A stretch of DNA of 64,000 nucleotides from Ophthalmolycus amberensis (GCA_024529925.1 JAFEUB010001384.1:1608001-1672000), one strand, 5' to 3'; numbered from the stretch's first letter, positions 36,937 to 51,900 are shown. A program made the numbers and translations. The notes: generated from the letters alone by a model not told the origin.

Positions 36937-39900
36937 ATGTATTGTTGTAGTGCGCAGGAAAGTAAAATGGACTACAAGCGTCGCTTTTTGCTCGGCGGGT
37001 CCAAGCAGAAAGTGCAGCAGCACCAGCAGTACCAGATGCCTGAGCTGAGCCGGACCCTGAGCGCCTCCCTGGCCTCCTCTTGCTCCGCATCTTCGCCCAT
37101 GGGCACCGGGGTGGGCATGCCCGGCAGCTGCCACCCACCTCCTTCTGGCGCCACCACCGCGGTTGCAGACATCCAGCAAGGCATCTCCAAATATTTGGAC
37201 GCCCTCAACGTGTTCTGCCGGGCCAGCGCCTTCCTCACAGACCTGTTCAGCAGTGTGTTCAGGAACTCTCACTATTCCAAAGCAGCTATGCAACTGAAGG
37301 ACGTGCAGGAACACGTCATGGAGGCGGCCAGCAGGCTGACTGCAGCAATAAAGCCTGAAATCGCCAAGATGTTGATGGAGCTGAGCGCCGGGGCCGCCAA
37401 CTTCAAAGACCAGAACGACTTCAGCCTGCAGGATGTTGAGGTAGGTGATCACACGGAGACGCACGCCATCTCCACTTGTTTGCCTCATTTAGATACCAGT
37501 GTGTGTGTGTCACTTTGTAAGTAAAGTGACTCTAACTAAACAGAAAATGATTGACATTCAAGTCTATTGTTTGCTCTCCTGGAATGAATTAGTTAAGCTC
37601 ACAACCTAAGTCACAGTAGTAGCATCACATACTTTTCCGTATTCATTTCCTCTAGCAGTAGTGCTAAGATGCTTGGCTGCCCTCTGTCAGCCCCACGAAT
37701 CAGTGTTTCCTGGCTCAATAGGATTCTCACGCCCAGTGTTCAGCCGGGGTCTGAGGGCGAAGTGTGAAAAACACTGAGGACGTGAGAAGGAAACTCATCT
37801 TTTGTCACTGTGAATACCACACCGTCTTTCCACAGCGCTGAATCTGCTGATGTGGAAAAGGTGGAACATTGTAGCTGAGGTGTTTTTTTTTCGTGTGTGG
37901 ATTTGGAGATGCACTGAATAACCAAAAGGCTCAGATGTGATATGGGAATCGGTTTCTTTCCCTGCCTCAAATTCCGTTTGTATGTTGCTCTCTCTCTCCT
38001 TTACACTGTTGATTTTGTTTAATTTGCCTTGTGTCAAAGCTGTTTAATCAAAGAGAGTTTTAGCTTTCACTAAAAGTCTCACACGCACTCGCACGTCTCA
38101 CCATTAATTACAGACTGGTAATCTGTAGTTGTTGCCATTTACACAAGATCTGCACTATGTTACATCTTGCATAAATACATTTGCGCCACGGAGTTGAACC
38201 TGAACATTATTGAGAAGAGCAGACCTTTATGGCAGTAGTAGCGGTGTAGTAATCCTATAGTTGTTCCTGCTCACCGTTTGTTACTAAATCTAGGCCGTGT
38301 CAAACCCACTTTAAACCCAGGCTCATGAGGCCAGGCTGGACGGTGCACGTCGACGCTGTCAGACCTCAAACATGGGCTCATTTCAGGTCACAGCATCAGT
38401 CTGAAGTGGGCACCTGCAAAAGATCTGCACACAATGAATTGAAAAATGAGGAGACTTGCCGCTTGCTTGTGAGAAGTAATACTCATGAATTGATCATTGT
38501 GATGGAAAATCCCATTTACAGTTTTTATCAGACTAATTCCGATTGGCAATTTGGCTTTTATTGTGTTGCCCGAAGAGACGGTCTCTCATGTGGCTCCATC
38601 AGCAGCTAGTAGCTGTATTTTCAGCTGTAGAGCCACACCCGATCAGCCCCGAGCCTAAACCCCCTCCGTCCTTATGATTACTACATCTGCTTATTTGTCT
38701 TCCATTTAATACACAGGCGTGAGCCTGTGGCGCTCCCTGTGTGGCCGCTCCCCCCCCCCCGCCCCCCACCCCATCCTTTACGGGTTTATTGAGTATAATC
38801 ACAATGTGACTTTAGTTAAGTAGTTTCTGGGATCATTTCATTCAGTAATGACAACTTTTGAATTAAGAGAGTCACAAAAGCACAGACAAAAATTGACAAA
38901 TGACAAGTAGTCCTATTTGTTGAATATTTAGACATAAAACAGACACTCCTCCATAGTCTGTACATCAAATACTACAGGACACTATACAAACTACAAATAC
39001 CTTCGTTAATAAGCATTACCATTTACATGTAAATGTGTCTGAACCAAGGCCACATGTCATGTTACCTGTGTTTCTATATTACTTACTAGCATGTAGCAGG
39101 AGGTGGGTACATGATAGACAGAGCGGCTGCAGGATTTCGGTGGATGTGGCTGAGCCCAAAACAGGAAACACTTTTGCACCGCGGTCAGTAAATCTGACTC
39201 TCTATGGTCTTGGTTATGCACAAATGAATATTAGAGGAAGACCAAGTCTGTGAAAGTTTGCCCCTCACACTTGCTGTCTGGCCCACCGGGCATAAAGGGT
39301 ACATTTGTCAGAGCAGAGATGGAAACGTATTAAAACTTTACTTTACAGTGGGCTTATTCCACTTTGTTAGTTGTGTTGACCTACATGTGAACAGAATTAA
39401 ATTGCTGTTTATTTTTTTTATTTTTACAGTTTTAGGCCAGTGTTTGGCAAGTAAAGAGTTGTAAAATAAATGGACAGAGGAAGTGTATCAACAATAGAAA
39501 TTGAAAACTGTTAAACTTTTAAAGCTGATGAAGATCAAGTGATCAAAACTTTGGTTGCACCTAAAACTGAATCTGCAACAGGCTTGAGTTACTTATGGCC
39601 ATGGTTTGTTTTCACTCATGTAGAGCATTGCTTATGACTAAATATCTGCACTACTATGTTCTGTGCATGTACAAATTCAACTTGTTTCGACCCAGCTTGT
39701 AATAATAATTGCTGCTAACTCTCCGCCTGTTCTTTACAACGTGATGTATTTGTGGCTGTAAAAGGGATTTTCCTTTGTCTGCATGAGTCGAGGAATGCTG
39801 TTTGGCAGCTGGATGTATTATGAGGTCTTCAAAAAGGGCCAAATGCATTTCGGAGTTTGGGGAGTTGTGGTATGTGAAGCTCCCCCCCCCCCCCCTGTCT

Positions 39901-42900
39901 TCCCTAGCTCACATCTCCTTCTCCTCTTTCTTTCTTTCCTCCCCCCTCCCCCCTTTTTTATCGACAAAAAGCCCCCAAAAGTTCAGGTCAGTGCAGACCG
40001 CAAAACTAACCGCTTTTTTCCAAATCAGAGCTCGGCTCCCAGCGCAAATGTCCCGGTTTGTTTAGAGGCCGTTTGCCGTGCTTGTAAGTTTAAACCACAG
40101 AGACGTCCCCACAACCAGAGAGGCCTTCATGGCTGCAGAAGCTCTTCCAGCCAACTACAGTGAACACTGGAAAAACAACCCTTTAGCCTTCAGCTGTTTA
40201 AACACTTTTTACACATCACACATGTTGGAGTTATGCATGTCGTGTATTGTCGAAATACAAAGCTACAGAGAGAGAAAAGCCTCAGCCAACACGAGGAGTT
40301 GTGTTTCAACTTATTAAGTCTCTACCTGTCTGCTGTTGACTAACTTTATGAGCGTTTGTATGGCAGCCAGGATAACGTTACCACAAAAAATGTCCGTACC
40401 AAAGACGCCACAGAATGCTATTTGAAGCGGCGAAGCACGTGTGATTTTAAATGAAATGTAGCGCAGCCTGCTGCTCACAGGTCGGGTTCAACAGTATTTC
40501 TGGTTCAGACCAAAACAGGTTTAAAGGAACCCCCTGGAGCTTCTACCAACGAGTTGTGTTGTGGAGCAATGTAATAAGCACTGTTTGCCGATGATTTGCG
40601 CATTTAGCTGAGATCATGTCTAGAATGACTTAAAAGTGCCAAATCAGTTTCAGTTTGTAGAGAACCGTTATATGGAAGTGACGTTCAGAGGTCAAGACAA
40701 TTGAGGCTTCTTGGTTCCTCTCAATGATTCTCTTTTTCTGGAACAACTTATCTGGTTATTATAACAGCCTCACACTGCCTTTCCCTAGCAGAGGTCTAGA
40801 CCTCAGGAACACCGCTCTCCTAGATTCAGTGCGTTTATAGTGACGGTCTTCTCAGAAAGTAGAAGTGTAAATGTTGATTGATTCATGATTCGCCTTGTTT
40901 GGGCCTGAAAGGGGCCCAACGTCTGCTTTGCTCGGCTGTACTGTTACTGCTCATATTTTCCATGACTGTGTGGGATACTGCGTAGCCAATCACATGTGTT
41001 ATCCATTATCTTGTGCTGGAGCCATGGACTTATTTTCTTCCTCACTTGCTTGTTGTTGGCGACTTTGTGACACTCGGAGTTGCTTTTGATCTTATTGTAA
41101 GCTTGTGTTCAGGCTATCGCGATCTTCATTAGGATACACTGCAGATTATGTCAGTTTGCTTTATTTGGCTGTATGTCTTGTGTCCCAGCTTCATCACCAG
41201 GCTATACGTGTCGGCTATTGTACGTCTATTTTGCGTACACACTAAATCCCCGTTGAGTTTTGATGAGTTGCGTCAACGTCAACAGCAGGAGCAGGAATTT
41301 CCCATCTTGTGCACGCTGGATCTGGGCCTGTTTATCAACTCAGTGTCGGCAGAGGGCTAAGCAGTACATCGTCCTATTTCATACGCGCTACGATGGGTCT
41401 GAGTTTAAGGACACAGATTTGGCCATGCTAGCGTAGCAGCACATCACGAGTGACGGCAATGTGGGGTTTGTCAGTCTTTGGGTTGGTTTGTCGGTCCACC
41501 TCTGTGGTCCAGACTGACATGTCTCCACAACTATTATATGGTTTGCCATGAAATTGTGTACAGACATTCATGGTCTCTAGATGACGAATCCTACTGATAA
41601 TGTGATCCTCGGACGTTCCCTTTTTAGTTTTTTATCTTGCCTATTATTGGATGGGTTGGAGTGTCATTTGGTACAGACATTTGTGGTCCCCAGAGGATCT
41701 GTGAAAATGTAACTTGTTGGCCTTTCATCCAGCTCCATCTTCAGGTCAAAATTTCTGTTTGTCCAATGTGTGGTTTGTTACCTAATACCTGCAAAACTGA
41801 GGACATTAACATCAGCCTCAGCTGTACTTTGTGTTTAGTGTCAATTAGCTAATGTTAGCATAACACGCTAAACTCCCCTGTCTCTCAAGTTGCATTTCAG
41901 TCGTACTTTGTTTTACCAAACACACACACACCTTGTTACATAATACCAAAAGTACAGAAATGTTGGAAGTGATAATACACAACAAAGTGGACAATAGTGG
42001 ACCAGTTTGAGGCTGGAAATGGTATTTCATCTTCTTAGTCCAATAGTTTTTGTGTTTTGGGACCCCTCAGAGTGCATCGTGCTGACACAATGACAAATTA
42101 ACTAAACACAAATAATAAAATAAACCTCCAGTAAGTTAAGCAGGCAACAAACTCAACACTTTGCATTTGTATTAGTTTATGTGGTATATCGGGGATTATG
42201 AGGATATTTCCATTTCATTTTTAAATATCTTTTAACCATTTTACCTTTTAAAAAAAAAAAGAAAAAAATTTACATTGAGCCGAAGAGAGGTGACAGGAAA
42301 TACAGGGAGCGCGAGAGAGAATGACTTACAACAAACGTTACCGGCATCAAATTGGGCATGTTGTGAAAACAGTATAACCTCCTATAATAAGTTCACTGGA
42401 TGGAATAAGGCAGCTATCAAAGCTCCAAGTCCTGGCTCACATATTCCAAAATATTCATCATCGCATTCTGTTTTATAGTCGATGTGAAAACAATGATCTT
42501 TCCAACAAGTGAAGGTTTTCTGCCTTTTTTTAAGGCATTGAAACGGTTAAGTTTTGGTTTTTATGCTGAAGAATGGAAGTCGCTGCGTCCTGTTCATCCT
42601 GTCTGCCGGCAGCATATTTCTGTCTTTACAACTCAGCCTCCCCCTTGAGATATTTTCAGCCGGTACCTGAAAAAGAAAACCCTGTGACCACGGAGGGCCG
42701 TGTGGTGTCCTGTTTCTCTTATTTTGCGAACTGAACAACAAACAACCTCTAAGCTGGGACTATTCTCTCTCCAAACAAAAGCATGCGATGTATGCTGCCC
42801 TGAAATATGTTCATTTAAGTAAAGTTAAGAAAATCATCAGAGCTATTGTGCTATGTAGGTAAACTGTTGATGAAAAAGTGTTTTAACTACATAACAGGAG

Positions 42901-45900
42901 TAGATGGAAAAGGAAAGCTGCAATCTGCATCTGACTTTTGCTAAAGCAAATACACTTGTACTCATTCTCAGATGTTTGATATCTGTTTATAGTACATGAT
43001 TTACCACGAATGCAAACACATAGTTGGCTGACATCTGGCCTGGCAAGAAGTTTTATTTTGAAAGGTGTTGGAATTCTCTGATTTCTGCTTCATGACTTGA
43101 CTTTGGCTCTCAGCGTTCCTATTCCGGTATTTGCTGTGGTGAAGAGTATGGTGGACAAATATTGTTTATGGAGGAGATGATTATATTTCGGGGCTGTTGG
43201 ATGAACCACATTGTGTTGAAGTCCACTATTGGTTGGAGCATTTTTTTAATATGTGTTTTTAATGATTCATTTTATCAGCATGAAGAGAATCTGCTGATAT
43301 AGTTCATGTGATCTCGTGGCAAAAACAAATGTGATCGATGAGTCAACCTTTTTAATGGCTGTGACATTATTTTATGAGAATATACTGTGTTGTAAAAAAA
43401 GTATTAATATGCTGCACCTCATTCCAAGGGAAACATCACACTTAAACCACATAGTGTAGCTTACAACAACGCCGTCTTTTAATGTTTCTTCTTACACATT
43501 TACAGAACTAGGCATATACCATAACGACTGCACTTTTCCTGCCAAGCCCAATGTCCTCTGTTCTTAAGGTGTGGAAACAATAACAAGCTCAAGCTAGTTT
43601 TGGAGTTCATGAGTTTTGTGTGTTCTTTTTAGTTTCTTAGTCGCTGGGTCTTTTTGGTGGGCTTGAAAATGTACAAAATATGTCAGAGCTGGGGATAACT
43701 TGTTGGTGAGGCAGCCAGTCATTATTTTGAGGGATTGGGAAACAGTATCTTGTTGGTTATTTCGGAGTGTTAACTAACCGCTCAGGTATGTGGACATGCA
43801 TGTTAGTTTCTTAGCCTGCAGGCATCCTTATTGTTCAGAGTCTCAAACATTGTGACTTAGGTACTCCAGCATGTCAACGATGGATGTTGTAACAGTAATC
43901 TCTGTCGTCTGTTTCCAGGTGCTGGGTCGGTGCTTCCTCACGGTGATGCAGGTCCATTTCCAGTTTCTATCGCAGGCTTTGCAGAAGGTGCAGCCCGTGG
44001 CTCAGTCCTGCCTGGCGGAGGCTCTTGCCCAGGCCCAAGAGCGCTGCACCAACACCCGCTCCCAAAGCTCTGACCTCGGGTCCCTCACGGAGCTGGAGGA
44101 CGCCTCCCGCTCATGGAAAGGTGCAGCTCAGGTATGCAGCCACAGGGCGCCTCTTCCTGGTCTGGGCCTTGTAAATATGGGGTTTGTCTGTGTGAGGTGA
44201 AAAGCTGACTTGTGAAACATTCCTGGGAAAATGCCAGACGGTCATGATTTCCAGTCTCAATTTCCTTTTCTTTTTTTTGGGCTGCAGTTTGTCTGTGAAC
44301 CTGCTATGTTATGTTATGTTCTGTACCCGTTTACACCCCAACCCATGTAAGAGAGGCAATTTTGTAAGAGGACCTAACTAATCCCCAGGCTAATCAGTCC
44401 CCCTGGCCCATTTTGAGCTTTGTTGTATGATGTGAGGCAGAGAGGAGAATAGCGGGTTGATTGATCTGTTAAGCCCTGGCATGTAGAGTGTAAGCCCTAG
44501 AGGGTGCTCGGCCTGGATAGACCCTGGTAGAATGTGCTGGTTGGGCATTTAGGCAGAGGGAGGTGGCCAGGACTCTTTTTCAGAAGCTGCACACAAGCTT
44601 TTTATCATCTAAAAATGTCGAGGTCCCAGTGCTCAATTATTTTTGCAAGATATTCAGAGAAAATTTGCTTTTTAAAACCAACCACGATCCTTTCAAAACA
44701 CATTTATTTTTTATTTTTTATTTTGTTTTAATGCTGGTCACCCGATTTTGCAGTGCAGTCATTCTCAAGTACGTCTTGCATTTGTCTGTGAGACTTTGCT
44801 GCGGTAGTGTAGATGTCCCTGCTGGCACTCAGCTCTCTACTGTGCCCTCAGGCCATGGCGAGGCTGAGAGAGAGGGGCCGGGACGGCTGCCTGGCAGGCA
44901 TCCAGGTTCAGCAGCTCTTCTGCTCCAACAACACCATCATCCCTGAGCACCAGCTGAAGGAGCTCAACATGAAGATTGACCATGCTTTACAGGTACAGTA
45001 TCAGCCCAAAGAGCAGGGCAGGGAACTGCAGTCACTGTTATTCCAGTGGTTTGACACATGTTTAAAGAATCAAATAGACATTCACTTATGCTTTTCTTTA
45101 AGTATCGGGTAAAAGTATACTTTTTATTTTCATAAACAGGGTGAAACTACATGGATTCATCAATAAAAGGTGCAGTAACATTGTAACGATGTAACATCAT
45201 ATATTGGACTGATAGCCGGTCATGTTTTCTCTCCATCTCCAGGCCTACAAAGCAGCACTAGAGAGCCTGGGCCATAGTGAGTATGCACTGAAGGCCGGCT
45301 TTCATCTTAACCCCAAAGCTGTGGAGGCGGCCTTACAGGTGGGTTCACTCTCAAAGAGTCAGTAAACATCTTGATGGAATAATAAATAGGGAGGGATACT
45401 CTTAACTGATGCAATTAGACGTTACGTTTAATGATTCTTAAACATTCTATATATTTGCTCTCTAGAAAACAACAATTGTTCTTTCATTGTGTGTGTCCAT
45501 CATGTGTGTGTAGAGCTGCTGCAGTGAGGCGGAGGCCCACCAGGCGGGCAGGATGCAGACCACCACTCAGCCCATCCAGTGCGAGCTGCCCACCATCCCT
45601 GTGCAGATCGGCTCACACTTCCTCAAAGGAGTGTCCTTCAACGAGTCAGCGGCTGAAAACCTCAAACTGAAAACGGTATGGTCCTTGACTCGACCGGCCA
45701 GCTTCATACTATTTCTATTGGTTACTCACCTTGTGTTCTCCCAAAAAGTTGAGGTTTCCCTATAGGTTAAACGAGTCAAGTGTCCACCATGATTCTGCTC
45801 TGCTATCAAAGTCACCCCTGTGATTTGAGCAACAACAAAAAAAGTAGTGTAGCATCATTAGACGGTGAAGGCTTACTGCATTGTTGATGGTGTGTTTTGT

Positions 45901-48900
45901 CTCCTCAGCACACGATGCTGCAGCTCATTAAGGAGGCGCTGGGCCAGAACGGACTGACCCCCAGGGATGACTCGCCCGTCACTGAGGTCCTCAACCAAGT
46001 CTGCCCATCCAGTTGGAGAGGAGCCTGCAAGACAGCTGTCCAGCTGCTGTTTGCCCAGGCTGGTCTGGTGAGTGGAGATGTGACGCTACAGTAAAGCTGG
46101 ATTCCTTAATTATTCCTGAGAATATGGACCCTCGGGAGATAAAACCTGTAATCTTGTGATCTGTTCTGATTCCTGTTCACATAGAAATAAATTTATCTTA
46201 AATAGATCACAACACCTTTATACTAACGGGAGATAAATGGATGATTTTCTTTATTTTTGAATGACATTTTAAGCATTTGACTAATGCTCTTAACCAGAAC
46301 AACTTCAAGTGAGCATGACAGTGACGTAAGCTACAAACACTAGTTTTGTGTTTGTGTAAGGTGTACTTAGATACCCGGTTGTGTTGAAAGATCTCTACTG
46401 GATCCTCATTCAGTATTCTACTCTCGTTAACATCCATCACCACAGTGTAGTTGATACTACAGAGCGGCGGAAAGGAGGTGACATGCTGGCGTCAACAGGC
46501 TCGTTGTACTTCACCGACACTTCTGCTTGAGTTACCGAATCCCCTCCCTTTGTGCGTCTGTGGGTTTTGGCAACTTGCATCCCATTGTTTGTCAGATTTG
46601 TAATGGAGATGAGGAGATCCGTCTGCTTGCTTTGAGGCAGCAGCGAGGTGTAAACACACACCAGAGAGACATACAAAAGGGAAGAAACATTCCAGCAGCA
46701 TCTGGGTGAAGGATGGGATCGCCTGGGTGGGGTTTGCAAACAGAATCCTCCCCCCTCCTGTTGAAAATGAGAATCACAGGGAGGGAGGGTCGGTCGGTAG
46801 CAGGACTCTCCACAGAGTAACGCCGGTGTGTTCATGCTCCGGTATTTATTTCCTCTGTGTGGTCTGCTTTGTTTTTTGTGTCAGGCTGAGGGAGTGTCCC
46901 CATCCAGCCCTGCCAGCCCTGTGCTAGCTGTAAAACAGTCCCTGGATGATGGACGAGCGCTTTGCATTAGCTCCTTATCTGATCCGATAGCCACTAAACC
47001 CAAAATAGATCACACAGCAGCGTGAATGGACACACACACACACACACACAAGCCCCTTTCACACAGCCTGTTCAAGCCGGACTGTTGCACGTTATTACTC
47101 CTCGCCGTTCTGTAGGAAAAGGCACAGAGGTGGAATAGGCGGACCAAGTTGTTCCGCCACTGAGCCGGCAGCGTCTACAGTATAGTGCTGAGCCGACGGT
47201 GTGAAAGGGACAGCCGGCAGCGGTGGAACGGGTGTGGTGTTTTGATGAGCCAGCAGCTTACCTTCATCGACTGGGAATGACAGCGAATTGGGCGAGGCAA
47301 CGGGGAGCAGAAGCACCTCAACACAGTTCACCCACCGTTATTGTTTAGGGTGCAAGTTGGTGCCAACGTTTATGTTATTTGTCACGCTAGAGGCCGTTGT
47401 GATAAACGTCATGCTGTTCAGTGGGAAAAAGCAAAGCCGGCTTCATGGCAGGTCTTTTCTGTGAAAGGGGCTCAAGTGTCTTCCCCATACTTTTTAAAAT
47501 ACTTCCATACACATACTCACTGTAGTCATTCCTCCCTGTTCTCTTTCTTTTACATTCACGGTAATACTCGCGATATCTGTCTGCTGTTGTTTCTGGCAGC
47601 ATTATTCACTAGCGACTCCCTTTTTCCTACGAGTCATCGAGTCAAGCGTCAAGTTGACCTCCTCTGTTTTTCTGCATGTTTCCTCCTCCCTCCGGCCCCC
47701 AGTGACCTTGTAGTTTTGTTTTTCGGCATGGCTGATGGTCTGTTCGTGTGTATGCGTGGCTCTCTCACTTGGGAAGCCCGGGGTTTCCGAGGATACACCT
47801 GCTTTTTTCACAACAATAGGGTGACTTCCTGCAATACAGGAAATGGACTCCTCCCGTCTTCCCGCCCTCTTTGTGACCCAGCTGAGTGGGTCTCGAGGAG
47901 CCATGGCCACTTTCAAAGAACTTTCAAATACATTTGACTCGCAGCACACAGGAAGGATAGCCTGTTTGTTGTTACTGGCTGACTAAAGACCGTCTCTCTC
48001 CACTTGGTTTAAAATTGATGATCCTCCAATTGTTTTAGTTGTGTAAATTAGTCAGCAGACGGTGTGATACAAACGTTCGCAGATCGCTTGCACAAGCAGG
48101 ATTCACAATACGGATATAGATGCCGGTGAATAAAGCTTTTCTGTCAGGAGATGCTGATGCAGGTGTGTTTGTGTGTACCAACAGGTGGTTGTTGATACTG
48201 CTCAGATTGAGAACAAGGAGGCCTATGCTCCCCAGATCACTCTTGAGGGTTCCAAAGTGGTGGTGCAGGTTCCCTCTACATGGTAAGTTTATGAAAACAC
48301 TTACTGTGAAACGTCTTTGTGTGGACCTTTCTTCCAAATAATCAGTTAATTCTTAATGGGAAACGTGTGAACACAAATTTGATTGTTATGTAGGTGCAGT
48401 TGCATCACCAGATAGACGCGTTCCATATGTAAAACATATGCATGCAGACAGATAAGGGAGGTGAGAGAGAGCAGACACTGCCAAGATCTAACGTTCTCAA
48501 CACCATGAAGAGGAATGGAGAATCTGGTTAATATGCTGGATTTAATATACTGAGTACACACCTTTAATATAGCGTTAACACATTTGCATCAACCCTACTT
48601 CAGTGGTATATTATTAAGCCGAGGTACTCTGGCATCGTCACAGCCTAAAACGGAAATGTTTTGCGTCGTGGGAGCATTGTGCCATATGCGCTGCACTGAA
48701 TCTTTACAGTCGGTGCTCAAGACTGTCTTCCAGCTGCAACAGGAGTGTAAACTTCTTGGTTCAGTGGGCCACGATAAATACACTAAACCTGTCTGTAAAC
48801 TGAAGGAGTTGCCTGTCGGATTATTTTGGCTCTTCTTTTCTTGTTTATGAATGTCAAGTATTAATCTTTTCAGCAAATGCACCTGGGCTTTTGTATGCGA

Positions 48901-51900
48901 GACATAGTGTAGCTTTGTGGTTCCTGTCTCGTCATGTGGTGTGTGTGTGTGTACGTACATGTTCAGGTGTCTGAAGGAGGACCCAGCAACTATGTCCTTG
49001 CTCCAGCGGAGCTTGGATCCGGAGAAGACACTTGGTCTAGTCGACGTGCTCTACACTGCAGTGTTTGACATCAACAGGTGGAAGGAGAGAAAGTGAGTGA
49101 ACGTTGCATACTGTAATTATGAATAACCCCTTAATTTACCAACAAGTAGCTTTACCATGTAGTTTTCTATCCAGGTGAAGTGGGAAATCACCCTAAATCT
49201 CAACAGATAGTACGGACAGGTGATGTGTATACTGTCTGTTTAGATTTAAGGGGATTTCCCTCCTGGTTAAAAGGAACCCTGGTGCCTGGTTATCATTTTT
49301 CAGATTGCTGTAGTGCTTTTATTACTAAATAATAAAGTACTTGTCTTTCTCTTCCCTCCAAAAGAGAGCAACCCTTGCCCACTATTCAAATGCAGCTGCA
49401 GCGGGAGAGCCCGGATTATGGCGGCCAGGCAGACCTGCCTCCAGGCACCGGCTCCAAGACCTCCAGTGGATTGCCCAAAACAATATCCAAGCTGACTTCC
49501 AAGTTCACGAAGAAGGCCTCATCCAGCTCTAATAGCGGGGGCAGTTACTCCATCCCTAGCACCCCGTCTCGCAGCATGCTGACAACCAGCAGCTCAGAGG
49601 ATAAGACCAAGAGCCTGGGCCACAGTGACGGGAGGCTACGGAGCATCCTGCAGATGAGCAGCCTGTCCTGCACCCCTGACTCTTCCCAGCAAAGCCTGCT
49701 GGCCAACGGTTTAGTGTCCGATGACCAGGGGATGAACCTGCCAACGGACCAAGAGATGCAGGATGTCATCGACTTTCTCTCAGGATTCAACATGGGGAAA
49801 TCCCAGCAGGCTTCGCCCCTGGTCAAAAGGAGGAACTCTGTGGCGTCTGCAAACCCCGCTGAGCTGAAGCCGCCGAGTGGACCTCCGCCAACTTCCCAAT
49901 CTATCTCTCACGGTGGCCTACAGCCTCAGCCCCAGCCTCCACCATCAGTGCAGAAACAGCAGCCTCAGCCACCTCCTCCACAGCAACAACAACAGCAGCA
50001 GCAGCAGCCCCCTCCTCCACCTCAACAGCCCTCCCCCCAGGCCCTGCAGTACTACCAGCACCTCCTGCAGCCCATCAGTCAGCAGCAGCCACCTCCTCCT
50101 CAGCTTCCCCCTCAGCAGACCCCACCCCAGGTCTTGTCACAGCAAAGAGTGGCAAGCAAGTGGCTCGTCACCTCTGGGCAACCGCCTCCACCGCAAGGCC
50201 CCCCAGCAGGGCTGTCACCCCTGGGTCCAATCGGGCAGTGGGGCTCTCCTGGACTGCCAGATCTGAGCTCAGATCTGTACAGTCTGGGCCTAGTCAGCAC
50301 CTACATGGACAGTGTCATGTCAGAGATGCTGGGTCAGAAGCCACAGGGGCCCCGCAACAACACGTGGCCCAACAGGGACCAGAGTGAAGGAGTGTTTGGA
50401 GTCCTGGGAGACACGCTGCCCTTTGACCCAGCAGGTGAGATCCACCTCCCTTTTATATGCCGACGAAGTGTTCATTTTCCAGGCCAAAATCAGACAATTA
50501 ATTTTTTTATTTCGACTGTGGGATCAAGAAATAAATAAGAGACAAAAATCAGACAGTACTCTTAAGTGTAGGAGGATTAAATCTTAAAAAATTGGTTGAA
50601 ATCAATATGTTGCTTTTCAACAAATGTGTGTATTTTTCAGTGAAAGGTGCTGAAAACTTAACCATAGCCAAGCACTATCATCACAACATCATTATATCAA
50701 AGGACAGCAGTGTAATGGCGGCATACATAAGGATACATAATGATAGATAAGGATACATAATGATAGATAAGGATACATAAGGTTCCTGCTTATTCTACAG
50801 CGAAAGCACTTTGTTCAGAGAGCAAATTGCGAGGAAATAATCAGGATGTTTGTCAAGTCCGGACCATATAGAAATAATGTTTGTTTATTTGGCTTCATTC
50901 AGCACATTAATTAATTAAACAGTATGTTAAATATCACTATGCAACACAGGTGTCGTGTTGCAAATCAGTGTAAAGAGAAATGACGTGTATGATTCTATTT
51001 ATAAACTATCTTGTAACCATTCAAGCAGATTTCAGACATTGGACCCTGATCTGAGTAACACGATCAATGTTGGTCAGATAGTGTGAGCAGCTGTTTTCCA
51101 CTACAAGTTGGCGATTAATGCTGAACTTAGCCTGTGTCAGTGGCTATTTTTACAGTGCAGCAGACTCTTTTGATTGCAGTCGAGGCCTATTGTGCAGAGT
51201 TGACTTACGGCCATTGTGATTTTTCTGCTACGGTAGACAGTCTGGCTCAACGGAATGAGCTCCAGGGAGCGAAAGAGAAAAGCTGAGGGTGTCAGAAACT
51301 CATAGCTGTGTTTATCCTTTCCATATACGCAGTTGGCTCTGACCCGGAGTTTGCCCGTTACGTTGCCGGCGTCAGCCAGGCCATGCAGCAGAAACGGCAG
51401 GTGCAGCACATCCGTCGGCCCAGCAACACGCGCAGCAACTGGCCAATGCCTGAAGAGCAACACAGGACCTGGTCCCACCCCGAGTACTACAGTGAGGGGT
51501 AGGTATCTGTACACCAGGTTTCCCTTATCACTGATTCGATGCTGTACAGGGCAAAAAAAACAGAACTTTTTTAGTCAAACTGACGGGAAATGTCATTTAC
51601 ACAAAGACGCCAATAAAAATGTCTTAACTGGACCGCCGACGAGATTCGGGAACTTCTGTCTGTAAAGGCTGGCACCGAAATCGTTAGACCGATTCATTGA
51701 ACGCCAAGATCTTTGGTTGTTGATGACCAAAATACCGCAGTGTCATGTCCAGCCTCGTGCACGCTGTACCCATGCGCCCAAATGGCTTCAGACAGTACAG
51801 TATGTGTGCATCATTCTTCCAAATCTGACGAACAAGAAGCGCACGGAGACATGCACCTCTGCCATGTTTCACCATTTGTTTTGGGCAGCAGTATGTTGCT

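Noticed and set aside
36607..37488. 293-codon ORF on the - strand
   Set aside because: It is antisense to the first garre1 coding exon, which has strong family similarity and a matching frame. The antisense frame is open because of the GC-rich codon use and shows no domain.
47341..47949. 198-codon + ORF and overlapping - ORF in a garre1 intron
   Set aside because: The first part lies within the MITE-like element and the rest in intron. No domain is recognised and a well-defined garre1 intron spans it.
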